Assembly: GCA_036245525.1 (NCBI GenBank)
Contig: BTPG01000006.1
Span: forward strand, 91,251,049 to 91,315,048
DNA length: 64,000 nt
DNA from: Semisulcospira habei
Lineage: Eukaryota; Mollusca; Gastropoda; Semisulcospiridae
Direction: 5' to 3'
This document shows positions 41,459 through 52,411 of the stretch, piece after piece. The translations under genes and the position numbers were made by a program. Each line of letters opens with the position of its first letter. Within the stretch, counting starts at the first letter, position 1. The notes beneath the pieces were generated by a model that was not told the DNA's origin, made no database searches, and saw only the letters and a list, made by a program, of their open reading frames with translations.

Positions 41459-41613
41459 TTCCGTGGACGGCTCCTTTGACCTACACGCCCTGCACGCTTC
41501 TACATCCGCCTCCAACTTCATGGCCAACTATGACGTCAACAGTGAGGACGAGCGCACCTTCCAGCAGTCTTTCGAGGCCGCTGACGTCTTCACCGATGAC
41601 GCGGACAACGCAG
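41459..41613 (+). CDS. unidentified host gene, penultimate exon
   Basis: Pyrimidine-rich upstream tract, AG acceptor, open 155-nt frame and consensus-like donor. Encodes the acidic segment starting SVDGSFDLHALHAS. Confidence 0.6.
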
Positions 41614-44480
41614 GTTAGTAACGTCAGTCATGACGACCACTTTAGATAGGGGGGAGGATTGTCAGTACTGTAGTAGTGTGATCCGTGTGTTCCTGGAATT
41701 GACACACGAAGCGTGAGGAGAGTAAGGATTGTTAATTTGTCCTTTATGTGTAATTTGTTTAAAACTTTGAACTTTCTTTAGAATTTGTGTATGGAAAAAG
41801 CAGTATATATCCCATTTAACCTCATGGCCGCTTTTCCCAAGTTTTTATTGGTGTTATCTGACAGTATTGTACCAGTTGCAGAAGGTGGATCGAATATGAT
41901 AATTCAAGGGTTGTGCCAGATTACCTTGGCACCTAATGGTGTTATATAACAATATGTAACGGTTGCAGGAGGTGGATCGACCATGGTAATTCAAGGGTAG
42001 TGCCAGATTAGCTTGGCGCCAAGCAAAGCTGGCACTACCCTTGAATTATCATGGTCAAATCATAATCCTGATCACAATTCAAATCCTAATCATAATTCAA
42101 GGGTATTGCCAGATTAAGCTAATCTGCCACTTCCCTTGAATTATGATGGCCAATCCGTCTCCTGCTATAATGTGTCGCGGTTAAATGGGTCAAAGCTAAA
42201 CTTGTACTTTTCACCACCCACCTAAATTTTGTGGTCGATCCATCGCCCGTTGTTATTTGTCGAGCAGATTGCGTGATTTTTGTGTGTGATATCGTGTTTT
42301 AGGAGTGACGGAATGGCGAGGACTGGGGAGCGGACAGCCGGAAGCGGCTCAAAACAGCGGGACAAACACGGGCAACGTCTAGCATCAGGACACACGGGAC
42401 AACAAGCGTTACGTTACATTTGTCAATAGAAAGGTGCAGTGAAGAGAGATTGGTCTTCAACTGGCTCCTAGAAGACTGAACACTGGCTGTTGCATTTTTT
42501 AGGGCGGCTGGGATATTGTTCCGCAGAGTAGGGGCAGCGTTCTTGAAGGCTCTTGCTCTAGACCTCCTTTTGCTGACGCCTTCTTCCAAGCCGGGAATGA
42601 CGGAGTCTGGTCTGAGAGGATGAACGAAGGGATCTGGTGGACTGTGGGTGGTGGACGGTGTCCTGAAGATTCTGGGGAGTAGTGCCATGGACGCACTGGC
42701 ACGTCAACTACAGACTCTTGTAGTCTGTGCGATGCTGTATCTTCAACCAGCGATAACGTGAACACGATCCAGCTTGCAAGAGGCATGAATCCTCATGAGC
42801 CCCCGCGACTGCGGAGGCTCATGAGGATCCATGCCTCTTGCTGAGGTCACTTTGTGTCCATGTTCTTTGTACCACAAAAAGTACGTACAGTGGCAGGGAA
42901 GGGGTTAAGGGCTGGGGTTACGTGATCACCGATTTTAGTTTTGGTGACAATCCTGGCTGCTGTGTTTTGTAGTCTCTGAAGTCTGTGCAGGACAGATGAC
43001 GGATAGTTAGTTATTTGGGTTTAACGCCGAGCAGAGGACAGATGACGAGCAGAGTTGCAGTAATCAAGTCGAGACTTGTATAGCAGATGTGTGGGCTGTG
43101 TGTGTTTTTTTTTTTTGGTTTAGGATCGGAACTACTTGAAATCTACTCATGCCATTACCTCAAGGAAGAAGGAAGTCGTTGTGTTTTCCTAGGACTTCAG
43201 AGAGGAGAGCCGTATCATAGAGCTACCTGCTCCAAACACGTAAAACGTTTAGGGCTCAAGGTCTTTTGTCCACCACGGAGGTGACGGGGCACCGAAATGG
43301 GTTTGAACAAATTTTTGACCCCAGCTGGATCGAACCCGCGATCTTTCGGACGAGATTAGGAACGCTCTACCACCTGAGCTACCCAGCTGCCCCGACCTGC
43401 AAAATATCGCTGATACAAAGATACAATGTTGCCTTGCCTCAAATAAGACTTTCCTACCCTTCTTTTCACAATCCATGTGAGCAGGCACACGTAAGAGAGG
43501 TATTCTGCTGCCCCATATGCGCATAGGACAAACTCTTACGTTCAAAAGAGAAGAAACGTCTTTCATTTAACGACACTAAAACTTCATAACATGACCCATT
43601 TAACCCCAAGTCCGCATTTCTCAAATTTTAGAGGTGTCGCTTAACTATGCACCAGTTTCGGGAGATAGATGGACTATGATAATTGACGGGTAGTGCCAGA
43701 TTAGCTTGGCACCTGATGGCGCCAAGCTAATCTAGCACTACCCTTCAATTATCATGGTCAGTTCATGATCCCGATCATAATTCCAATCCTAGTCATAATT
43801 CAAGGGTAGTGGTAGTTTAGCTTGGCGCCTGATGGCGCCAAGCTAATCTGGCACTTTCCTTAAATTACCATGGTCGATCTATTTCTCCTGCTGTAGTGTG
43901 TCGGGGGTAAATGGGTCAAGTTAAACTCGTAATTTTCACTGCCCACCCAATTTTCGTGGTCGACCCATCGCCCTCTACCTTTTACCACTATGGCACCACC
44001 CTTGAATTATCAGGTAAGATCCATCTACTGCTGAAGTGCCTCGGAGCTCAGTGGGTCAATTAATCCCGTTGTACATCATTATCATAAGACATGGCCAACA
44101 GCGTTTACTAGTACATCTATGTTCCCCTTTATTACCTTGATAATCAGTGCCTCGGAGCTCAGTGGGTCAATTAATCCCGTTGTACATCATTATCATAAGA
44201 CATGGCCAACAGCGTTTATTAGTACATCTATGTTCCCCTTTATTACCTTGATAATGTCGCTTCAGCTGTGAAGTTTGAATGTCGCGAGAAGAAAAACTTG
44301 TCTGCTCTTCTTCTCCGTTGTACGTATGAGAGTTCCCCGGCTGGACCGGAAGAGGCAGTGGGACCCACTATTACGTTTGAATACTCACATGGATTGGAAC
44401 AGAAGGGTGGCAAAGTCGACGTCTTAGTTGAAGGAAGGCAGCATTGGGAACCCATTGTACCAGCGAATGTGTATCAGTGA
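41459..44480 (+). CDS. 3' end of an unidentified host gene, two exons
   Basis: Exon 41459-41613 (155 nt) has acceptor GGTGACAG and donor GCAG|GTTAGT. Exon 44266-44480 has acceptor GTCGCTTCAG and ends at stop TGA 44480. The first ends in phase 1 (G) and the second supplies CT, so the frame continues through a shared Ala. Both are markedly GC-richer than the intron and lack simple-sequence bias. The encoded tail of about 122 residues is acidic in the first exon (NSEDERTFQQSFEAADVFTD) and mixed in the second (KKNLSALLLRC...VDVLVEGRQHWEP). No domain is recognised. Upstream exons are not found. The intron holds three hairpin MITE clusters and a SINE. Confidence 0.6.
41815..42200. repeat. cluster of family B hairpins in a TTAA-type shell
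   Basis: Left shell ATTTAACCTCATGGCCGC and right shell GCGGTTAAATGGGTCAA. Between them are at least two nested GGTGGATCGA...TTCAAGGGTAGTGCC arms and their complements. The nesting suggests one copy inserted into or recombined with another. Confidence 0.65.
42201..42770. other. intron sequence, possible retroelement fragment
   Basis: On the minus strand, RSRARAFKNAAPTLRNNIPAALKNATAS (42580-42480) resembles the C-terminal end of non-LTR RTs, where alternating hydrophobic WN.LP or N.IP words recur; too short and decayed for a firm call. Confidence 0.35.
42776..42908. mobile_element. family A hairpin with TTAA right end
   Basis: The palindrome GCAAGAGGCATGAATCCTCA with complement occupies 42776-42841. 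The right terminus reads GTACAGTGGCAGGGAAGGGGTTAA, as in 46526-46733. The left end is lost. Confidence 0.65.
43262..43393 (-). mobile_element. tRNA-derived SINE head
   Basis: On the minus strand, TGGGTAGCTCAGGTGGTAGA (A box) and GGTTCGATCC (B box) are spaced as in a tRNA, but the acceptor stem does not close and a non-tRNA body follows. It lies in the intron of the host gene. Confidence 0.6.
43605..43915. repeat. cluster of family B hairpins in a TTAA-type shell
   Basis: It runs from ATTTAACCCCAAGTCCGC to GTCGGGGGTAAATGGGTCAA and contains two adjacent palindromes, each centred on GGCGCC-type loops (about 43680-43760 and 43800-43880). Confidence 0.7.
44036..44255 (+). repeat. recent 111-bp tandem duplication
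   Basis: The unit beginning GTGCCTCGGAGCTCAGTGGG occurs twice with one visible difference (TTTACTAG against TTTATTAG). It ends 10 bp before the acceptor of the terminal exon at 44266. Confidence 0.9.
44266..44480 (+). CDS. unidentified host gene, terminal exon
   Basis: The acceptor lies about 10 bp after a recent 111-bp tandem duplication. The exon encodes VKFECREKKNLSALLLRC and ends in EPIVPANVYQ, then TGA. No poly(A) signal was confidently placed. Confidence 0.6.
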
Positions 44481-44605
44481 AACCTGCCATGGAACACCCA
44501 CAAACCGTGAGGCTAGCGCTGGCAGAATTGTACACAAACCAAGGGGAATCACTCAGCGCTTGACAGACAAACGGTTAGATCCCCTGCCCCCGCCAACAGC
44601 ATGCT

Positions 44606-44819
44606 TTAATCCTTTTAGCGCCATGGGCGCATTTCCCGAATTTTGGAAGTGTTACATAACGACTATGTACCACTTGAAGGAGGTGGATTGACCACGACAA
44701 TTCAAGGGTAGTGCCAGATTAGCTTGGCGCCTTCAGGCGCCAAGCTAATCTGGCACTACCCTTGAATTATCATGGTCAATTAATCTCCTGCTGTAGGGTG
44801 TCGGCGCTGAAAGGGTTAA
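44606..44819. mobile_element. complete TTAA MITE with perfect family B hairpin
   Basis: TTAA flanks, terminal repeats CCTTTTAGCGCC and GGCGCTGAAAGG, and a perfect palindrome at 44702-44766 (TTCAAGGGTAGTGCCAGATT ... loop TTCA). 214 bp in all. Confidence 0.85.
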
Positions 44820-45007
44820 CGTCCAAACTGACAGACCAGCACGCAATAGTATACGGATGGACGGTGGTTTATGGTTCTGGAGGCCACTCTTTAGTTGTGG
44901 GGTTTAGTTTTGTTTGGAGATTTGATGACAGAAAAGATGGAAACGCCAGTTTGCTGTTAGAATTCGTTGCATTGAAATCCACCTTTGGAGCTATGAATGG
45001 TATATAT

Positions 45008-45103
45008 TGAAGAGCAAACCGAGAAATGCGATATTTTCGGAATCATCGGACGTACTAAGTGTTTCCGACGTTTCGGAAATTGTCGCATTTTCTTTGCTCT
45101 TCA
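45008..45103. repeat. inverted repeat with TGAAGAGCAAA ends
   Basis: The ends TGAAGAGCAAACCGAGAAAT and TTTTCTTTGCTCTTCA, with CGCATTT/AAATGCG inside. A partial direct copy of the arm is at 45175-45215. Confidence 0.7.
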
Positions 45104-45239
45104 GTATGCATGTACACATGTTAGAGGGTTGTGTTGTGTACATATTGCCTACTGTGGCGGATTCAGCACAGCGGAAAGAAATGCGACATTTTTTGGAATC
45201 GTCGGAAACGCTAAACTGGTCAGTATAGGTGTGGGCTAG

Positions 45240-45800
45240 CTGGACATGACGTCATGTGTTGTCCTAATTATGTGTAGAACGTGTGTCTGCACATTTTACA
45301 CGTGTTTCCGTGTATTGACCTATGTACATACATGTCAGCGTAAGACAAAAGTTATACTATTCTCCATAGTGGCTGTACTGTATGTATCAGTAACTGAACA
45401 TTGCGTGTCACAGTGTCGTTCTGTCATTGTTTTCTGGCCGCCGGCCGCGTACGTAGAGTCAACATCAAAAATGTATTTCCAATCAGTCATGTCGGATGTA
45501 AACAAGTCTTATAGCATAATTATTGTTAAGATTGTTACGTGTTCGTATTATGTCATGGATTGTGCGAATGTATGCCACGTTGACGTAAATGTGCATACGT
45601 GGAAAGTCATGCACATACGGACGCCTTGAATGGGTTAAGCTGCCCGCCAGTACGCTCTTATTTTAGGCGTTACCGATTTCATGACGATTGATTTTGGAGG
45701 ACGGAAGAGAAGGAGGGGTGTGGGGGATGGGGGTGAGAACGGGCGATAAGGCGCATGCGTTACTATGGCAACTGCCGCGTGCTGGCAGATCTGGAAAGTG
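45240..45800. other. no gene recognised
   Basis: A 127-codon frame at 45246-45629 (+) has no motif. Sequence is rich in GTACAT-type words. Confidence 0.35.
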
Positions 45801-45809
45801 TGAGAAATA

Positions 45810-46348
45810 GTGAGGTTTCGTTTGCAACAAACGACTCCCAACAACAAACGAGAGCAAAATTACTGTTAGTAACCAGTTAGTACTATAAGCATAGACAACG
45901 CTGCGAACATCTCCAAGAGGCATAGATCCTCATGAGCCCTACGGGTTCATGAGGATCTGTGTCTCTTGGAGATCTTTGAAGTGTTGTCTATGATGGGCAC
46001 ATGAGGATCTATCTCTCTTAGAGATGTTTGGAGCGTTGTCTATGATGGAGGGCACATGAGGATCTATGCCTCTTGGAGATGTTTGGAGCGTTGTCTATGC
46101 TGGAGGGCACATCAGGATCTATGCCTCTTGGAGATGTTTGGAGCGTTGTCTATGATGGAGGGCACATGAGGATCTATGCCTCTTGGAGATGTTTGGAGCG
46201 TTGTCTATGCTGGAGGACACATCAGGATCTATGCCTCTTGGAGACGTTTGGAGTGTTCTCGATGGTTATGGCACGAGCTGGTTATCCGGCCGCCGTGATT
46301 TCGCTCTCGTTCGTTGTTGGGAGTCGTTCGTTCCAAACGTAACCTCGC
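45810..46348. mobile_element. foldback MITE with expanded inner arm
   Basis: Outer arms GTGAGGTTTCGTTTGCAAC at left and GTTCCAAACGTAACCTCGC at right, with a family A hairpin at 45910-45985. The right inner arm is then repeated as about five 55-bp units (46000-46260) built on CACATGAGGATCTATGCCTC and GGAGATGTTTGGAGCGTTGT. Confidence 0.85.
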
Positions 46349-46525
46349 GGTCTTGTCGCGTTTTTTGAGCGCATAACTGTTCAAACGGCTGTGCGACAGG
46401 GAAATGACGAATGCCGGGAGTACGCAGGTGGCATGGTGTGAAATGTACGAGGTTCTGATGACGTCCCGGCACTGATCTTTCCGCGTCTGCATGAGGCTTG
46501 TGACGCGCAAGGTAGGTGTTCTTAT

Positions 46526-46733
46526 TTAACCCCTTCGCTGCAGAGAAAAAAGAACACCACACTACTGCAAGAGGCATAGATCCTCATGAGCCCCCTCGGG
46601 GGCTCATGAGGATCTATGCCTCTTGCAGAAACTTCTTTGTATCCACCGTTCATGGGACGGCTGGAGCTCTTTCGCGTTGAATTGACACAGATTTTAGACT
46701 ACAGTGTACGTACAGTGACAGTAAAGGGGTTAA
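46526..46733. mobile_element. complete piggyBac-type MITE with perfect family A hairpin
   Basis: TTAA flanks, ends CCCCTTCGCTGCAG and CAGTGACAGTAAAGGGG, and a near-perfect palindrome at 46565-46627 centred on CCCCCTCGGGGG. 208 bp. Confidence 0.85.
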
Positions 46734-46739
46734 AACTTA

Positions 46740-47140
46740 CTTTTACGTTACCATCAATGCCCGGTCAGTACCACAAGACTCAATCGAAAACTGAAAAAAA
46801 AAATTATACCAAAGATCCTTTTCATATATAAACAAACGCAAAATTCGAGTGTATGTTGTATATATATGATAAATCCACGAAAATACAAGTTACACTATTT
46901 TTGATAGCCAGCGTACGAGCAACAACATGTAAGCATGCAGTCACCGTACCGTAGTAACCGTGTTACCCTCCCTGTGCACGAGGCACCCGTATTGGTTAGG
47001 ACGCACGGCGTATGCTTTCCACGCACGTGCATACACTGCAGAGTGATGTTGGGTCATGAACTGTGTTCAGCAATGCAAGGCAATAATAATAAAAAAAATC
47101 AGCAGTTACACCTTCTGTCACATTTGCCGTTGCCACATCA
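46740..47140. other. AT-rich flank of the Tc1 copy
   Basis: Probably includes the left part of the Tc1 element, but no terminal inverted repeat could be matched with the right side by eye. Confidence 0.35.
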
Positions 47141-47143
47141 ACC

Positions 47144-47935
47144 ATGCCAAGACTTAGTGCTCCCCAACGAGAACGAGCTCTTGGGCGTTTGGAAGCCGGA
47201 GAAGATCCACAAGCTGTGGCAGTGGCCTCTAGATGTCACATATTGACCATTTACAGGCTGCAGCAACGCTATCATGCCAACGGGTCGTCTGCTGACGCTC
47301 CCCGAAGCGGACGACCACGTATGACAACTCCACGGCAAGACCGCCACATTTTCCGGGCTTATGTGCGAAATCGCTTTCAGCCGGCCGAGGAAACGGCAAG
47401 AGAAGTTAGCGGCAACCACCAGGCACCCATCAGTGGCCAGACAGTGCGACGACGGCTAGAGGAGCATAATCTGCACAACCGCCGTCCAGCCCGTGGACCT
47501 GTTCTTACTGACCGTCATAGCCGTGCCAGCCTACAGTGGACACAGGCTCATGTCGACTGGACCTGGACAGTGGCAGAACGTCCTGTTCACAGATGAGAGC
47601 CGCTACTGCATCAGCCATGCAGATAGGCGCATAAGAGTGTGGCGGAGAAGGGGTGAACGCTATGCTGATGGCTGTGTGCTGGAGAACAATGCCTGGGGCG
47701 GGCCAATCGTGATGATTTGGGGTGGGTGAACCAGACAGTAGGACCTGTGTTCTTCCGTAGACTCGTACCAGGTCGCGGAAATGGCATCACAGGTCATCGT
47801 TACATTGACCAAGTATTAAACCCATATATCCTGCCATTTTCTCAGGGACGCAGAAACTTCATCTTGCAGCAAGATAATGCGCGTACACACAATTCACCTA
47901 TCACCCAACAGTTCTTGCAGCAGCACAACATCCCA

Positions 47936-47977
<42 letters not shown>

Positions 47978-48651
47978 TATATTTTTAAGGCGCCTATACG
48001 TTCGATAGAAACGCTTATAGGCGCCGTACAAATGACATACTAACATACATACACCTTGCATCCTACAACACATATATTCCCTAACATACACACTCACGCA
48101 GCAATATATACAAGGAAAATAAGCTTAGCAGAGTGAACACACCAACAAGAAATGCTCACACACACACACACCAAAGATAAAACTAATAACGGGTACACTA
48201 GGCAGCTGTCACTGACAAGGAAAAATTATAACGTTGAATGCACGTTTAAATGAATAAATGCGTCTTTAAAGACTGCCGGAAACTATTGGCTGATTCAACA
48301 TATTATCTGAGGGACTGTGGGAGTTTATTCCAAAGAAATGGTTCTTGGTATGAGAAAGACCTCTCGCCAAAAGACTTAGTTCTCATAGTCGGAAAGCGTA
48401 ATAGTTTAATGTCTGCCGAGGCCTGGCCTGCCCTCAGCCCGGACCTCAATCCAACCGAACATCTCTGGGACCAACTGCAAAGGGAGATCAACGCTGTACG
48501 CCCCAGACCAACGACAGCCGTAGGACTGGAGAATACCATTGTCCAGGCCTGGAACAACAACCCCAGCGCAGCTGTCAACCGCCTGATGCACTGTACGCGC
48601 CGACGCTACGAAGCCGTCAGCAACGCCAATGGGGGTCACACGCCATATTGA
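47144..48651 (+). pseudogene. Tc1/mariner transposase pseudogene, split by an insertion
   Basis: The N-terminal helix-turn-helix region (MPRLSAPQRERALGRLEAGE, then VASRCHILTIYRLQQRY) and the GRP-like SGRPRMTT element are clear. The catalytic residues appear in three pieces: Asp in LFTDESRYC (about 47590), Asp in LQQDNARTH (about 47870) and Glu in LNPTEHLW (about 48455). Frames change near 47565 and 47715, and 470 bp of foreign DNA splits the gene before the last piece. It ends at TGA 48651. Inactive. Confidence 0.88.
47941..48410 (-). mobile_element. truncated L2-like LINE fragment inserted in the Tc1 gene
   Basis: The (TAA)n run at the left is the LINE 3' tail in reverse. On the minus strand 48400-48250 encodes FGERSFSYQEPFLWNKLPQS and SLKTHLFI-like sequence, the standard C-terminus of L2-type RT. 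The word TAAT borders both sides and the transposase reading resumes exactly after it, so the insertion limits are well fixed. Confidence 0.8.
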
Positions 48652-49450
48652 CTTTGTGCTGTGCCATGCTTGCTCCAAATACAGAATAAACTTCCACACT
48701 GATTACGCTGGTGTCCATGATTTCATTCCTAAAATGTCGATAACATCCGTTGTATGGTTGGTCCGAAATTGACTTTCAAATGTTGGATTAAATGTTTTTT
48801 TGAAGGGGCTACTTCGCATTTCTTTTGCTATATATACTGACTTCCATTAAAAACGCGAAAAGTGTCTGTAAGTGTACCCGCAAACACAGAGCCACTTCAG
48901 ATGTTCAGCCTACTGTCTGAGCTACCTTCATACAAAAATTGGATGAGTTATCGCCCATGGCTACCTTGGAGGACACAGGGTTTCATTAGTGGTGAAAATA
49001 AGCAAAACTGGACACTCTGTGAAGCACGTTTTCTGTGATGTGTTTTACACACAAGTTGTGTGGATTGCTTATGATGTTATTAACTGCCTCAAATGAAATT
49101 TGCCTCGAAAAATTCATTAGAGAACCAGAACTTCCGGTGCACATCATTTTCTTAATTAAATCTTACTTGATTTAATGTTAATTACTTTCAAACCATTTTT
49201 GTATACTCCAGTGACTGATGCAGAGATAAAGAACACACCCATATCCATTTGATCGGGTAAATATGGCCGCTAACCTAAAAACAAAGAACTTTTTTGATTT
49301 TCATGTTTTTAGGTCATGTTGATTATTTAGGTGCCTTTGACAAACGAAAAGTAGGTCAAGACCAAACAGGCCTGATTTTCATGCACACGGACCCTAGTGA
49401 CACTGCACATTGGTTGGCTTTCTGCTGTGTCCTCTGCATATGCTCCCCAT
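48652..49450. other. no gene recognised
   Basis: Right flank of the Tc1 copy and AT-rich sequence without supported frames. Confidence 0.35.
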
Positions 49451-49559
49451 TTCACGTTCAATATCTTGTGATGGTAGTGTCACTGATGACGTCATAACTC
49501 ATCGATGTGCGATTTTTAAGACTAAACATTCTATTTGCCCACGTCATAACACACTCTTC

Positions 49560-50065
49560 ATAACATTTTCTAATGATGAAACGCTCAAGTTCCTGGGTAC
49601 TCTCATTTCGTATGATTTGATCTGAAGTGGGAGAAGAAATTTGAACAGCTAGTAAAGAAAGCCCAGCAGCGCCTGTTTTTTTTTCTTTCGGCGTTTGAAC
49701 GGTCTTTTGGCGTCAGCAGATCATGGTGCAGTTTTACCGCGCCGCCATTGAGAGCGTTTTTACCTTCTCAATGACGGTGTGGTATGGCAGCGCAACCGAC
49801 GAAGCCCGCAAGAAATTAAATAGGGTGATCAAAACAGCATCACGTATTTTTGGAAGCGATCCTCTCGCTGGAATCTCTGTACCACGCACGCACCATCAAG
49901 TGAGCGGGCTCCATCATACATGACGAGCACCATCCTGCACATAGCCTGTTCGAGCCCTTACCATCTGGCTCACGCTTTAGGTCCATTAAGGCCAAAACCA
50001 CACGTTTTCAGAATAGCTTATATCCCTTGGCTGTTCAGGCCCTGTCTAATGTGGCTGTGATATGA
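49560..50065 (+). pseudogene. non-LTR RT C-terminal pseudogene
   Basis: In broken frames it reads KFLGTLISYDLIW, KKAQQRL, then VQFYRAAIESVFTFSMTVWYG and KKLNRVIKTASRIFG, followed by PLPSGSRFRSIKAKTTRFQN. This is the usual C-terminal segment of CR1-like RTs. The catalytic palm is absent. Confidence 0.8.
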
Positions 50066-50500
50066 TTTAACTTAGCAGATTGACTCAAAGTCCCTTTAGA
50101 ATTACCTACAGCCCATCTTAGTTGTTTATAGTTCTTTATATGTTCTCTTAACAATTTCTTAGACAGGATATACAATTTTACAAATACATATGAATTTAGC
50201 TGTTTTCGTTGCGGCTCACTTGTCGGTTTTTGTTGTCAGAATATGGTTATTATGCGATAGATTTATCTTATTTTACTTACTTAGATGTGTGTGCATATTT
50301 AGTAGAATGACTGCTATTCACATGTGTATATAAAACTTTACAGAGTTTTGGAGACGATGTCATTTTAATGCTTGAAGATTTTAAAATTCTTAAAATTCTG
50401 ACTGCATCACGAAAAGGATTACGCAGTTGTGAATACAACGCAACAAACTGCGTCTTTTTTTTTGTTGCGTTGCTTTTAAATTACAACCCTTTGAACGCTT
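50066..50500. other. AT-rich sequence, no gene seen
   Basis: Nothing supported. Confidence 0.4.
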
Positions 50501-52411
50501 ACTTTACTTACTTACGCCTGTCACCCCTCCCAGGGTATAGGCCGTCGACGAGAGACCTCCAGCGACTCCTGTCCTGTGCTTCTCCTTCGATTTTACTCCA
50601 GGTAGTTCTCAGTCTCTTGATGTCTGCTTGGAGGTCTCGACGCCAGGTGTTTCTCGGCCTGCCTCTTTTCCTCTTTCCCTGGGGGTTCCATGACAATGCC
50701 TGCCTAGTGATCCTGTAAGCTGGCTTTCTCAGACTGTGACCAATCCATCCCCATCTTCTTCGCCCAATTTCATTCTCTGCTGTTATCTGCTCTGTTCTCT
50801 TCCAGAGTCAGACGTTGCTGATCTTCTCTGGCCAGTGGATTTTCAAAATTCTTCTAAGGCAACTGTTTATGAAGATCTGTACTCTGTTGACTGTGGTTTT
50901 TGGCAATCTCCAAGTCTCTGCTCCATATAGGAGAACTGCTTTTACGTTGGAGTTGAAAATCCGGACTTTGGTGTGTTGTGACAGCTCTCTGGAGCTCCAC
51001 ACTTTTTTCAACTGAAGAAAGGCTGCTCTGGCTTTACCGATTCGTGCTCAGACATCTGCATCAGTGCCGCCTTTTTTGTCTATGATGCTCCCGAGATAAG
51101 TAAAGGGCTCCACCTCCTCCAACGGGGTGCCAGCAAGCAAGACTGGTTCTTCCCTGGTTGCGTTCAGCCTCATTGTCTTTGTTTTCTGTTTGTGGATGGT
51201 GAGACCCACTTGGGACGAGATGTCAGCAAGCCTCGTGGTCTTGTCCTGCATTCGTTGATGAGTGTGGGACAGTAAAGCCAAGTCGTCTGCAAAATCGAGG
51301 TCGTCAAGCTGTGTCCACAGTGTCCACTGTATTCCACTTCGTCTGTGCTCTGTGGTCCTCTTCATGACCCAGTCTATGGCTAGTAGGAAGAGGAACGGAG
51401 ACAGCAAACACCCCTGCCTGACACCGGTTCTGACCTGGAGCTCCCTGGTGAACTGCCCTTCGTGGATCACGCGACATGTCATGCCATCGTAGCTGCTCTT
51501 GGTCAGGCGGACGAGCTTAGTGAGTACACCGAAGTGTCGTAGGAGTTTCCACAAAGTCTCTCGGTCCACGCTGTCAAATGCTTTCTCGTAATCCACAAAG
51601 CTGACGTACAGCGGGGAGCTCCACTCCAGAGACTGTTCCACGATGATGCGGAGAGTGGCGATCTGGTCTGTACATGATCGGTTTTTCCTGATTCCAGCTT
51701 GCTGGTCTCTCAGCTGGGGGTCGACGGAGCTCTTCATTCTCTCCAGGATGATCCTGTTGAAGACCTTTCCTGATACTGACAGCAAGGTGATTCTTCTGTA
51801 GTTGGAATACTTGCTGAGGTCGCCTTTCTTGGGAAGCTTGATTAGGTACCCCTTCTTCCAGTCAGCCGGCATCACCTCCTCTTCCCAGATCTTTCCAAAC
51901 AGTGGGCACAGCATCTCTACTGTTGTCTCTAGGTCTGCTTTCAGAGACTCCGCTGGGATGCCATCTGGCCCTGCTGCTTTGCCGTTCTTCAAAAATGCCA
52001 CTGCTGATCTCTTCCCGGCTGGGTCTGTCACAGCTGATGGGTAGGCCGGTCTCTGCTGGCTGGATGTCTGTGGGGTCGGGTGGGCTGGGTCTGTTCAGTA
52101 ACTCTTCAAAATACTCGGCCCATCTGTCGAGTTGGTCTGCTCTGTCTGCAGTAAGCTTGCCTTCTTTGTCTTTTACTGGTCTTTCTGTATGGCCATACTT
52201 GCCCGACAATTTTCTGGTAATGTCGTAGAGCTGTTTCATGTTGCCGCTGCCTGCTGCCTTTTCTGCCTCTGCTGCCAGGCCATCTGTGTAGGCCCTCTTG
52301 TCTGCCCTGATACTCCGCTTCACCTCGCGGTTGGCTTCCGAGTATTCCTCCTGTGCCCTTGCTTTGGCTGCTTTCGTGCGACTGTTGTTGACAACTGCTT
52401 TCTTCTGCTTA
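50501..52411 (-). mobile_element. non-LTR retrotransposon (RTE-like?), copy 2, decayed
   Basis: Closely similar throughout to 38563-40745 in the same orientation. The longest frame (52031-51048) covers KNGKAAGPDGIPAE, FVDYEKAFDSVD, TGVRQGCLLSPFLF and DFADDLALLS. It ends in the same TTACTTACTTAC tail (50507). The 5' end stops at 52411, earlier than in copy 1. Frameshifted and probably inactive. Confidence 0.87.

Noticed and set aside
43318..43393. Functional tRNA gene on the minus strand
   Set aside because: A and B boxes are present, but the acceptor stem does not pair and a non-tRNA body follows; better read as a SINE head.
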